DNA from: Corynebacterium canis
GTDB lineage: Bacteria > Actinomycetota > Actinomycetes > Mycobacteriales > Mycobacteriaceae
Direction of reading: 5' to 3'
Assembly: GCF_030408595.1 (NCBI RefSeq)
Contig: NZ_CP047080.1
Span: forward strand, 2,197,685-2,261,684
DNA: 64,000 bases
Shown: one piece after another, positions 28,294-36,030 of the stretch
How the letters are laid out: each line of letters opens with the position of its first letter
Numbering within the stretch: the first letter of the stretch is position 1
Made by a program: the position numbers and the translations under genes
Notes under the pieces: generated by a model
Told to the model about the DNA's origin: nothing
The model's database searches: none
Seen by the model: the letters and a program-made list of their open reading frames with translations, nothing else

Positions 28294-28800
28294 GTGGAAA
28301 AGAAACTCGGAACATTCCTACTGGTCATCATCGCCGCAGCACTCCTCGGCACCATTGTATTCTTTTACGATAGGCAGCAAACCCAGGCCGTACTCAATCG
28401 CGCCCCCGTGCCCTACGCCCAGGACCTTGACGAATGGCAACGCGTCACCGTCACCGGCACGTATTCCCCGCTTGACGACGTCCTGATAGCCACCCGCCCC
28501 GGCTACCACGTGGTTACCCCCTTCCGCAGCGACGCCGGTCCCGTAATCTTGGTGAACCGCGGAACCCCCCAAAATGGCAGGGACTACGCCCCCGCACCCA
28601 GCGGGAAAGTCACCATCACCGGATACATCCGCCGCACCCAGCCCGGCATGAGCGCAGTCGCCGAAAAATACCCGCCGGAAACCGACCGTATAGACACCCA
28701 AGGCCTCGCCCTCGCGCTCAATCAAACCTTCGAGCTCGACTATCTACAACTCGCCGAAGGCCAACCCGGCGTCCTAGACCCAGCCCCCATGCCGGGATGA
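28294..28800 (+). CDS. Second, shortened SURF1-like protein
   Basis: 168 aa, clearly related to the preceding protein: EWQRVTVTGTY matches EWRRVRITGHY, VILVNRG matches VIVNRGY, APAPSGKVTITGYIRR matches APAGEVTITAHVRR, and DYLQLAEGQPGV matches DYLQLVEDQPGV. It keeps the N-terminal transmembrane helix (about 5-25) but lacks the C-terminal helix and tail, so it would be a single-pass anchored domain. It starts at GTG 28294, 22 nt after the first copy. Probably a local duplication; whether it works with the first copy is unknown. Confidence 0.78.
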   Translation: MEKKLGTFLLVIIAAALLGTIVFFYDRQQTQAVLNRAPVPYAQDLDEWQRVTVTGTYSPLDDVLIATRPGYHVVTPFRSDAGPVILVNRGTPQNGRDYAPAPSGKVTITGYIRRTQPGMSAVAEKYPPETDRIDTQGLALALNQTFELDYLQLAEGQPGVLDPAPMPG

Positions 28801-28901
28801 GCGCGGGATCGCTCACATCTGAACTAGGCCGCCCCTGGCTCGTTATTCCTTCGCCGACACTATCCATAACCTCGAAAAACCATGTTTCGTACAATGGAAG
28901 A

Positions 28902-29213
28902 ATGTCTCAGGAATCCGTCATGTCCACGTTGCGCAAGTTCCGTGATGCCCGCAACTGGAAACAGTTCCACACTCCAGACGCCCTTGCCAAAAGCATTGCC
29001 ATTGAAGCTGGGGAGTTGCTCGAGTGCTTTCAATGGCCTGGTCAGGATTTCTGCAACGATGAGGCGCTGCTAGAGCTGGCAGATATCCTCACGTACGCCT
29101 ATTTCTTAGCCGATCGCCTCGGCGCAGATCCCGAGGACATCATATTAAGAAAACTCGAGCGCACTGCGAAGAAATACCCCGTCAAAGCCACTCCTCGTGA
29201 GGATAAGGAATAG
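28902..29213 (+). CDS. MazG-like nucleotide pyrophosphohydrolase
   Basis: 103 aa all-helical NTP-PPase of the MazG-like group. The metal-binding pattern ExxE...ExxD is present as E35-A-G-E38 and E58-L-A-D61. Such enzymes hydrolyse NTPs or dNTPs to the monophosphate; short versions also occur in phage-defence loci. It lies 5 nt upstream of the helicase gene, hence an operon. TACAAT (28890-28895) ends 6 nt before ATG 28902, giving a leaderless or near-leaderless start; in-frame extension to 28797 is not conserved-looking. First gene of an AT-richer island inserted between the SURF1 genes and cobD. Confidence 0.85.
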   Translation: MSQESVMSTLRKFRDARNWKQFHTPDALAKSIAIEAGELLECFQWPGQDFCNDEALLELADILTYAYFLADRLGADPEDIILRKLERTAKKYPVKATPREDKE

Positions 29214-29218
29214 CCTCG

Positions 29219-30967
29219 GTGAGCGATTTCCGGATTCTCAATTACGCTTTCGACCACGGTATTGAACGCGAAGCCGAATCAAACCGCCAGCTATCCAACT
29301 GGCCGGTGGTCTATCTCTTGCATCGCCCAGCGCCGAGCAATTCTTCTGGCCCGCGCCAGCCTGGATTGATCTACATCGGCGAGTCCCTCAATTTCATCAA
29401 GCGCATGAAACAGCACTTGAAGACTCCCGAAAAACAGCAGCTCAAAACCGTCGCCCTTGTTCTCAGCGAAAAGTTCCACAAATCGGCTTGCCTCGATCTA
29501 GAGTCCAAACTCATCCAACTCGCCGCTGGGGATGCTTCGAACCAAGTACTCAACCAAAACGTAGGCATCTTGGATTCGGATTACTACAATCGCAGCGTTT
29601 ATCGTCGAACGTTCGATGAAATCTTCGAGCAGCTTCGTCATCAAGGCCTATTCCAACGCTCGATCCCAGAAATCGTCAATAGCGAGCTCTTCAAACTTTC
29701 CCCGTTCAAAGCGCTCAATTACGATCAAGCAATCGCGGCCGAAGATATCATGGAAGGGCTCGCGCAAGACCTTGCCGACAATGCCAATAAACATGGCAAC
29801 GTAGTAATCGTTGAAGGGGACCCTGGCACAGGTAAAACCGTCATCGCGATCTACCTGATGAAGCTTTTGTCGGACATTGCGAATTGCACGGACGATTCAA
29901 ACATCGACGCAGACACCATGTTCTCCGAGTTTTTCGTCGAAGGCAACCGCGAACTGTTTCAAAACAGAAAGATTGCGCTCGTCGTCCCCCAACAGTCCCT
30001 CCGCAAGTCAATTGAAAATGTCTTCAAACAAACGCCGGGGCTCGACAAGTCGATGGTTCACACCGCCTTTACGATTGCTGAATCGCCGGAGATTTACGAC
30101 GTCGTGCTCGTCGACGAAGCACATCGACTCAACCGTCTCGCGGCGCAATCTGTTGGTGCAATGACTAAGCGTTTCAAAGATATCAACCAAACGCTATTCC
30201 ATGGAGAAAAGCCGGATGCTAATCAACTTGATTGGCTAAAAGCAAAGGCTCGCAACCTCATTTTAATGTACGACTCCAACCAAACGATACGCCCCGCAGA
30301 TGCGCCAAAAGAAGTCTATTCTGGAGTCTCCCGCACTTACCATTTAACAACACAAATGCGTAGTGCTGGTGGCAACGATTACATAGAATACATCAAAAGG
30401 ATTTTTTCACCGTATCCGCCAGATTCCATAACGTCGTTCGGCGATTACGAAGTGGGCCTGTTCCGCAGCCCCGCAAAGATGATTCAGAGAATTTACGACT
30501 ACGAGCAGCGGGATGGCCTCGCACGTATCGTTGCTGGATATGCTTGGGAATGGGTGAGTAAGAAGAACCCCGAACTTTACGATATCGATCTCGGCGAAGG
30601 AGTCCGCCTGAAATGGAACACCACTGCCGTTGACTGGGTAAATTCCCCAAATTCAATCAACGAATCAGGTTCCATCCACACCATCCAAGGCTACGACCTA
30701 AATTACGCTGGCGTGATCATTGGCCGCGATATCGGCTACGACCCAGAACGTCAGTGCCTGTTCGTTCGGCGCGACCAGTACTTCGACAAAGCTGGCAAAC
30801 GCAATAACAATATGTTGAATATCACCACCACCGATGAAATGCTACTCGAGTACATAAGCAACATTTACTTCGTCCTGCTTACCAGAGGAATTCGCGGCAC
30901 CTTCATCCATGCAGTCGATCCTCTAGTAAGCGAATACCTTACTCAATTCTTTCATTATATCGATTAA
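29219..30967 (+). CDS. GIY-YIG nuclease fused to DUF2075 helicase-like ATPase
   Basis: 582 aa. Residues about 29-120 form a GIY-YIG endonuclease domain: VVYLL (30-34), YIGES (52-56), R62, E95 in LDLESKLI, and asparagines at 112-114, so catalytic residues look intact. From about 190 comes a DUF2075 P-loop domain: Walker A GDPGTGKT (200-207), a DEAH-type Walker B in VVLVDEAHRL (about 298-301), SIHTIQGYDLNYAGVIIG and the YFVLLTRGIRG motif. Translationally close to the MazG-like gene (5 nt). DUF2075 proteins are frequent in defence islands; a DNA- or RNA-targeting antiviral role is inferred. Start is GTG 29219 with AAGGAA upstream. Confidence 0.85.
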   Translation: MSDFRILNYAFDHGIEREAESNRQLSNWPVVYLLHRPAPSNSSGPRQPGLIYIGESLNFIKRMKQHLKTPEKQQLKTVALVLSEKFHKSACLDLESKLIQLAAGDASNQVLNQNVGILDSDYYNRSVYRRTFDEIFEQLRHQGLFQRSIPEIVNSELFKLSPFKALNYDQAIAAEDIMEGLAQDLADNANKHGNVVIVEGDPGTGKTVIAIYLMKLLSDIANCTDDSNIDADTMFSEFFVEGNRELFQNRKIALVVPQQSLRKSIENVFKQTPGLDKSMVHTAFTIAESPEIYDVVLVDEAHRLNRLAAQSVGAMTKRFKDINQTLFHGEKPDANQLDWLKAKARNLILMYDSNQTIRPADAPKEVYSGVSRTYHLTTQMRSAGGNDYIEYIKRIFSPYPPDSITSFGDYEVGLFRSPAKMIQRIYDYEQRDGLARIVAGYAWEWVSKKNPELYDIDLGEGVRLKWNTTAVDWVNSPNSINESGSIHTIQGYDLNYAGVIIGRDIGYDPERQCLFVRRDQYFDKAGKRNNNMLNITTTDEMLLEYISNIYFVLLTRGIRGTFIHAVDPLVSEYLTQFFHYID

Positions 30968-31016
30968 ATCTATTGGGGCGCCTTGAGACGTTACCATCAA
31001 TTGACCCTAAAACAAC

Positions 31017-31649
31017 TCACGGGTTTGATCGCTTAATCGCCGCCTGTATTTTATCCACCAAAATATGAACAGATGTCCACGCGCCCAGGACAGCTTGCCG
31101 TTCACCACTTTCATAAGGCACTGTCTTCACCTTACTATACGCACGTTCAATTGCTAGGGAAATCGCTTCGTCCGCAAATTTTAACTGTTTTCGATTGCCT
31201 TTCTGGTACTCGGGCAGATAACTGTTTAATCGGTCCATAATCTCGCGTTGTGTGCGAGCACCGTGACCGTCTTCAAAATGAAGAAGTAACCACCATTCAA
31301 ACTGCGGCACGCTAAAGCCGATACCTCGATCTCTGCGTTCTGCGCCCCACTTCCAGATTTCTACTAGTTCAGGTTCCGGCCAACGATCTTCGTCTACGAT
31401 AACCCAAGCCTCATCACCGGGACGTAGTTCGCCATCACGTTTCAATGCATCGAGCTTGCCATTGACAGCTTGTAATACAGCGCGAGGGTTACTGCTTTTC
31501 CCCTGATCAACGAAGATTCGGACGGAAGCTAGCTTGTTACGGAACGTATTAAAATACTCATACTCGGTTTTCCCCTCGACCGCGATCACAAACAGCGAAC
31601 GTTCTTCTCGATGTTTGATTTTTCCGCGCTTGAACTTTTTGGCCGTCAC
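31017..31649 (-). CDS. RloB-like TOPRIM nuclease (AbiLii-type)
   Basis: 210 aa. The TOPRIM core is visible: VIAVEGKTEYEYF with E25, and VIVDEDRWPE with D86-x-D88, the acidic metal-binding residues. A basic N-terminus (KKFKRGKIKHREER) is typical of RloB. Partner ATPase RloA is 13 nt upstream. RloA/RloB pairs correspond to the lactococcal AbiL abortive-infection system and resemble the ATPase plus TOPRIM logic of PARIS. GTG 31649 is preferred (GAAAGG 9 nt upstream); an ATG at 31682 inside rloA is the alternative. Confidence 0.82.
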   Translation of the reverse strand: MTAKKFKRGKIKHREERSLFVIAVEGKTEYEYFNTFRNKLASVRIFVDQGKSSNPRAVLQAVNGKLDALKRDGELRPGDEAWVIVDEDRWPEPELVEIWKWGAERRDRGIGFSVPQFEWWLLLHFEDGHGARTQREIMDRLNSYLPEYQKGNRKQLKFADEAISLAIERAYSKVKTVPYESGERQAVLGAWTSVHILVDKIQAAIKRSNP

Positions 31650-31662
31650 GTCACCAAACCTT

Positions 31663-33000
31663 TCACACCACGCTGAGGTCACTTGGAAGTTCGGAAAAAT
31701 CTAGCGGATCAATGGAAGGCACCCCACCAAAACGCCCCGCGAGGTAGGCTTTCCTTAAATCGGCTCCCTTTCTACCGGTATTATATTCGGCGATGCTGAT
31801 CATGCTTGAGGAACCTTCGAGGTTTTTCTCCACTACCCACATTTCATCACGCCGAAATCTATCGGGGTCGAGCAACAATAGATCGTGCGTAGTAAAGATC
31901 AGCTGCGCGCGGCTATCGGGGCTACAATTTGACAGAAACCCATCAATAAGGGCACGCGATAGCTCGGTGTGAAAACTCCGGTCCAGCTCGTCAATGAGCA
32001 AAACGACATTGACTCTGGGCAGGCTCAACAATGCAAACAAAAACAACAACCGGATGACAATCCGCGTCCCCTCGGACTCCTGCGACCACTCGAGTACGTA
32101 GTCATCGTCCGTACCGTGATGGACTAGCCGTGTTTCCTCGACAGCAATTTCGCCGTCATCGGCAATAAAAGCTTCGAACCGCTTTCCATTCATCTCGAGG
32201 ACTACGCGTTGAGTTTGCTCGGTTAGCAAGCTCCTTAGCACAAGTTCTTTATCGGATTCGGCTATCCGGAGGCTTTCCCATTCAACTCGTGTCCGATCGA
32301 ATCCGCTCACGCCTATGTCAATTTTCTTAAGGATGTCTTCGGATATCTCAATATACGGCACGGAAATAGGTTTTCCATCAGCGAAAAAATGTGAGCCTAT
32401 CATCGCGCTTGAATGAATCCAGCGGTACGGAATAACGATTTTGCGCCACCACTCTGCGTCAACTTCTTTCATCGACGCGAAGTACGCTGGCAATGCGACG
32501 TTGTCGGGCACACCTTGAAGGTGAACATTGAGAATTTCGTTCTCAATTTTTTCTCCGACTTTCACATCCGCACCTTGACGGGAAAACAATAGGTGCTCAC
32601 TCCGGCTTAGGTGTTCGACCAAAGATTCGGTCACTATTGCGCGTGCATGGTAGCTGATTTTGTACTCATATATCTTGTCGCGGTAGAAAAACAGGATTTC
32701 AAATTCCGTAGGCTGCTCTCTTGTATTTTTGTCCATCAGAAATGGCGTATACGGCAGTAGTTTTCCGTGCTGTAGCGGCCGAATCAATACGTCCTTCAAA
32801 TCCTGCAACGCCTCAATAAAGTTAGACTTTCCGGCGGCGTTCGCCCCAAAAATCGCCGCCACCGGAGTGAGGGTCACGTCGTACCGCTTCTTTATTTTCG
32901 GCAACCGAGACCGAAACCGTTGCTCGTTGCTAGCGATCATGTCCAGCGTGCTCGCATTCCGAAATGATCGATAGTTCTTCACGGTGAATTTAAGCAGCAT
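31663..33000 (-). CDS. RloA-like AAA ATPase (AbiLi-type)
   Basis: 445 aa ABC/SMC-class AAA_21 ATPase. N-terminal FTVKNYRSFRN, Walker A GANAAGKS (52-59), a long helical insert, a signature-like region at WSQESEGTRI, Walker B LLIDELDRSFH and a switch histidine in LIFTTHDLLLLD. In the AbiL/RloAB and related OLD/PARIS families the ATPase senses infection and releases a TOPRIM nuclease (knowledge of related systems; not shown for this one). ATG 33000 matches the family start MLLxFxVKNYRSF; GTG 33009 is an alternative. Lower GC than cobD next to it suggests acquisition by transfer. Confidence 0.85.
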   Translation of the reverse strand: MLLKFTVKNYRSFRNASTLDMIASNEQRFRSRLPKIKKRYDVTLTPVAAIFGANAAGKSNFIEALQDLKDVLIRPLQHGKLLPYTPFLMDKNTREQPTEFEILFFYRDKIYEYKISYHARAIVTESLVEHLSRSEHLLFSRQGADVKVGEKIENEILNVHLQGVPDNVALPAYFASMKEVDAEWWRKIVIPYRWIHSSAMIGSHFFADGKPISVPYIEISEDILKKIDIGVSGFDRTRVEWESLRIAESDKELVLRSLLTEQTQRVVLEMNGKRFEAFIADDGEIAVEETRLVHHGTDDDYVLEWSQESEGTRIVIRLLFLFALLSLPRVNVVLLIDELDRSFHTELSRALIDGFLSNCSPDSRAQLIFTTHDLLLLDPDRFRRDEMWVVEKNLEGSSSMISIAEYNTGRKGADLRKAYLAGRFGGVPSIDPLDFSELPSDLSVV

Positions 33001-33069
33001 TAGGATCACCAGAATTTCAGGGTTGTTGCATCTTTCTTACATCATAGCCGAAATTATCGCACCTATGCC

Positions 33070-33261
33070 CTACCTCCCCGCTCGAACCACGGTCCCATCC
33101 GCTCGGAGCCCAAGCGTTTGCGCCGCTCTCGCATCTATAGCCGCGATTTCACGCCACTCCCCTACCTCGCAAGCACCGGAAACTGAGTTTCCCACCGCCA
33201 CTACTCGGCCTCCTGCGAACTCGGACCATGCGGGGGCGTGTGCATGACGTATGTCGTCCAA
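33070..33261 (-). pseudogene. Fragment of an RCC1-repeat protein
   Basis: An open frame of 63 codons reads as about one and a half RCC1-type repeats: GRVVAVGNSVSGACEVGEW, then IAAIDARAAQTLGLRADG and TVVRAG. It lacks any N-terminal part, ends abruptly and has no ribosome site, so I read it as a gene remnant at the island/cobD border. Alternative: chance similarity in a short frame. Confidence 0.4.
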
Positions 33262-33273
33262 CTCACCGCCTCC

Positions 33274-34191
33274 CTACCTCACCGCCCCGCAGACCACCCC
33301 CACCGCAGCGACGATCCCGCCGGCAACGCCTTGCACCATCCGGGAGAGCCTGGTGGCTTGCCGCACGGTGGCGGTGCTTGGTGCGGGTCCTTCCCCGAGC
33401 CGGGGGCGTTGTTCCACGCCGTGTTCATATATGGTGTCGCCGCCGAGTTGTACTCCGAGGGCGGCCGCGGCTGTGGCCTCTACGGGGCCGGCGTTGGGGC
33501 TGGGGTGTTTGGGGGCGTCTTCGAGCCATGCGCGCAGGGCTTCTTCTCCGCGCCCGGCGCTGGCGGCGAATCCGACGTGGATGAGTGCCGTGAGGCGGGC
33601 GGGTACCCAGGCCATGGCGTCGTCGAGTTTTGCGGCGGCCCAGCCGAAGTTTTCGTAGCGTTCGTTGCGGTAGCCGACCATCGCATCCAGGGTGTTCACA
33701 CACCTGTGCGCCACTACTCCGGGCGCTCCGAATAGCGACCATACGATCGGGGCGACCACCGCGTCGGAGGTGTTTTCGGCCACGGATTCGACGGCGGCGC
33801 GGACCATTCCGGGGGCATCCAAGGCTTGCGGGTCCCGCGAGCAGAGCCACGGCACCCATTCGCGGGCCCCTTCGGTGTCGCCGGCGTCGATACGAAGGGC
33901 GAGCGCGATGGCGGTGCGTTGCAGAGTTGCCCCGCCGAGGGAGGCCCAGATGGCGGCGCCGAGTGCCGGGCCGGGCCAGCGGCGGGCCACCCAATGCGCG
34001 GCGAGGGTTGGCGGGATCACGGCGGCAGCGACATACACGACCCCGGCGCTGCGACTGTCGCGGTAGAGGCGTTTTTCCAGCCAGGAGGCGTAATTACCGA
34101 ACACGGCTACGGGGTGATTGCGCTGCGGGTCGGGGATGGTACGGTCGGCAAGCATGCCGAGAGCGAGGGCGGTTGCGTGGGTGAATTTCAT
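33274..34191 (-). CDS. cobD: Adenosylcobinamide-phosphate synthase, CobD/CbiB
   Basis: 305 aa integral membrane protein that attaches the aminopropanol(-phosphate) linker to adenosylcobyric acid. Seen: HPVAVFGNYASWLE near the N-terminus, AVESVAENTSDAVVAP, the RCVNTLDAMVGYRNERYENFGWAAAKLDD block, and PSPNAGPVEA; all are family-conserved. It shares a 4-nt ATGA overlap with the upstream BAAT-family gene. Position matches Rv2236c. Extension to 34365 is rejected because the family starts near ATALALGMLAD. Confidence 0.93.
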   Translation of the reverse strand: MKFTHATALALGMLADRTIPDPQRNHPVAVFGNYASWLEKRLYRDSRSAGVVYVAAAVIPPTLAAHWVARRWPGPALGAAIWASLGGATLQRTAIALALRIDAGDTEGAREWVPWLCSRDPQALDAPGMVRAAVESVAENTSDAVVAPIVWSLFGAPGVVAHRCVNTLDAMVGYRNERYENFGWAAAKLDDAMAWVPARLTALIHVGFAASAGRGEEALRAWLEDAPKHPSPNAGPVEATAAAALGVQLGGDTIYEHGVEQRPRLGEGPAPSTATVRQATRLSRMVQGVAGGIVAAVGVVCGAVR

Positions 34192-35324
34192 AGGGTGGTC
34201 ACCGGCATATCGTAGGAGGAGGCGAGGAAGCTGATCACTTGTTGGCGGGAGATTTGGGCTGCCCGTCCGTTGGCGTCGATACTGCCACCGACGCGTATGC
34301 GGTGTCCATGGTCGCGCATCACCGTCGCCGTGGGCAACCCCGGAAACGCAAAGGGGTATCCGCACATATGTCCGGCGCCGCTATACGCCACAAGGAACGT
34401 CTCGACGCCCATTGCTTCCGCCTTTTCAGCAAGCGCACCCGCCATGCCCACGCCGTCCCACACGGCATCCTCGGTTCCCGCCGTCACGAGCAGCGGTCCC
34501 GTCATCCCCGCCACATCGATCGGTGTGGCCTGGGCTCGGTGGGCGGCGTGGAATCCCGCGAGATCTGCGGGTTTACCTGTGAGTTTGGTGCGTCGAAACT
34601 CCTGGCGGGAGGGGTTGGGAAAGGCCACATCGCTTGGCGAATGCGCCACCACCGGGCCGATCAGTTCTGGGTGCGCCGCCGCCAATTCGAAGGCCTTGGT
34701 GCAGGCGCGGCCGTGGGCGACCAGGGCCAAAGGTACGGTTGCGTCCACAAACTCGCTCCGGTGGAAGCGTTCCAGCTCCGCCGCCGAAGGCGTGCTCGTG
34801 GCGTACATGGTTGCGAATCCGTGGTGTGCGAGGGCGGCTGCGCTGGCGGAATTCGTGGAGGCCGGGGCGTCGATAAGCAATATCACGCCGGGTCCGCGCT
34901 TGGTGTGGAACGCGGGACCACACGGGCCGTCGAACTGGTGTGCGTTTCTGGCGATGGTGCGCTGCAGGAGCGAACCCAGGCCCTCGCCCTTGATGCGCAC
35001 TCGAACATTGAGGTGAATGGGGCTGAGGCCATTGAGGTCGAAGGCGGATACGTCGTCCTCACCCAGGCCCGCCGAATCCGGGCGCATGGACCACAGAATG
35101 CCCAACGAATGCGCCGGCTCCCACTGCGCGCTCTCCGGCAACGACGTGGCCAAATCCACCACCCCGAGCTCATTGGCGCGGAACGCCTGGTCCGTCGACC
35201 ACGGCTGGCGGTGCGAATCCACAGTGGACACCGAAACCCGCACCCGCTCGTTCGGCCGGAGGTCCGTCACGCGCAGATACAGGGGCGTATTAATGCCGCT
35301 CACAGCCTTGACATCAAGTTCCAT
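34188..35324 (-). CDS. Acyl-CoA thioester hydrolase/BAAT family protein
   Basis: 378 aa. An N-terminal beta-sandwich with DLRPNERVRV and a C-terminal alpha/beta-hydrolase domain identify the BAAT family (acyl-CoA thioesterases and N-acyltransferases). The acid and histidine are plausible (TAGTEDAVWD; GAGHMCGYPFA), but at the nucleophile elbow, normally G-x-S/C-x-G, the sequence reads VAHGRACTKAF with glycine in the nucleophile position; a cysteine follows two residues later. Catalysis may be lost or shifted. Operon with cobD by ATGA overlap. ATG 35324 fits the family start; 35369 is an alternative. Confidence 0.78.
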   Translation of the reverse strand: MELDVKAVSGINTPLYLRVTDLRPNERVRVSVSTVDSHRQPWSTDQAFRANELGVVDLATSLPESAQWEPAHSLGILWSMRPDSAGLGEDDVSAFDLNGLSPIHLNVRVRIKGEGLGSLLQRTIARNAHQFDGPCGPAFHTKRGPGVILLIDAPASTNSASAAALAHHGFATMYATSTPSAAELERFHRSEFVDATVPLALVAHGRACTKAFELAAAHPELIGPVVAHSPSDVAFPNPSRQEFRRTKLTGKPADLAGFHAAHRAQATPIDVAGMTGPLLVTAGTEDAVWDGVGMAGALAEKAEAMGVETFLVAYSGAGHMCGYPFAFPGLPTATVMRDHGHRIRVGGSIDANGRAAQISRQQVISFLASSYDMPVTTL

Positions 35325-35499
35325 GGCAACGATCGTAGTAACCTTTGCAGCCAGGGGTGATGGGCGCAATTTCCTTAGTTTATGGCGGACGTTTTGTCAA
35401 TGGCGGCGGGTGACCCCAAAAGTTGGGTATTTTTCCGGTTTTGCAACCCTATGCCGCTCGGAGGGCGCGTGTTACAGTTGTTTCAGTTAGGAGGAAAAT

Positions 35500-35958
35500 A
35501 TGGGAGTATCCCATGCGCCGCACGACACCGCGGCACAGCAATTGGCTATAGATCAACCAAATCAAATCTCACACACGAAAGATACCGTCGATGTTTTACT
35601 CCGCGATTTAATCGCAGCAACACCCACCTCCGCCCCGGAGCTTAACAAGTTTAAGCTCATCCTTTCGGCACATGAACAAGACAAAGAATGGCAGGTGATC
35701 GTCACGGACCAGACCCTCACACCAAACGAAGTGGCAGAAATCCTCGGCGTCAGCCGCCCCCACCTTGTGAATAAATACATCAAACGCGGGCTGCTTAAAG
35801 CCACAAAGGTGGGCACCCATTACCGGATCAAGGAGTCCGACGTGCGCGACTTTTTGCAGCGCAAGCAGAAGGCCGAGGCGACCACCAAGGCAGCCATGCA
35901 GCAGTCCTCCCTGACCCCCCAAATTGAGTTTACGGACGACGAATTATGTGATATTTAA
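35500..35958 (+). CDS. Excisionase-type HTH DNA-binding protein (antitoxin-like)
   Basis: 152 aa. The core is a MerR/excisionase-like HTH_17: LTPNEVAEILGVSRPHLVNKYIKRGLLKATKVGTHYRIKES, about residues 72-113, followed by a helical tail. This architecture is common in antitoxins paired with PIN or RelE toxins. A perfect AGGAGG precedes ATG 35500, with TACAGT as likely -10 near 35471. No PIN gene follows; the convergent 339-aa gene is the only candidate partner. Role otherwise unknown. Confidence 0.75.
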   Translation: MGVSHAPHDTAAQQLAIDQPNQISHTKDTVDVLLRDLIAATPTSAPELNKFKLILSAHEQDKEWQVIVTDQTLTPNEVAEILGVSRPHLVNKYIKRGLLKATKVGTHYRIKESDVRDFLQRKQKAEATTKAAMQQSSLTPQIEFTDDELCDI

Positions 35959-35992
35959 CTCACCCACAAGTCCGTCAAATTCGAACCTTATC

Positions 35993-36030
35993 CCCCGATT
36001 GCGGGGCTTAAATACCCCCGCTGCGGGGCA
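35993..36030. terminator. Tandem small hairpins between convergent genes
   Basis: CCCCG-ATTG-CGGGG followed about 10 nt later by CCCCG-CTG-CGGGG. Two compact 5-bp stems without T-runs separate the convergent HTH gene and the 339-aa gene; probable bidirectional transcription barrier. Confidence 0.45.
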
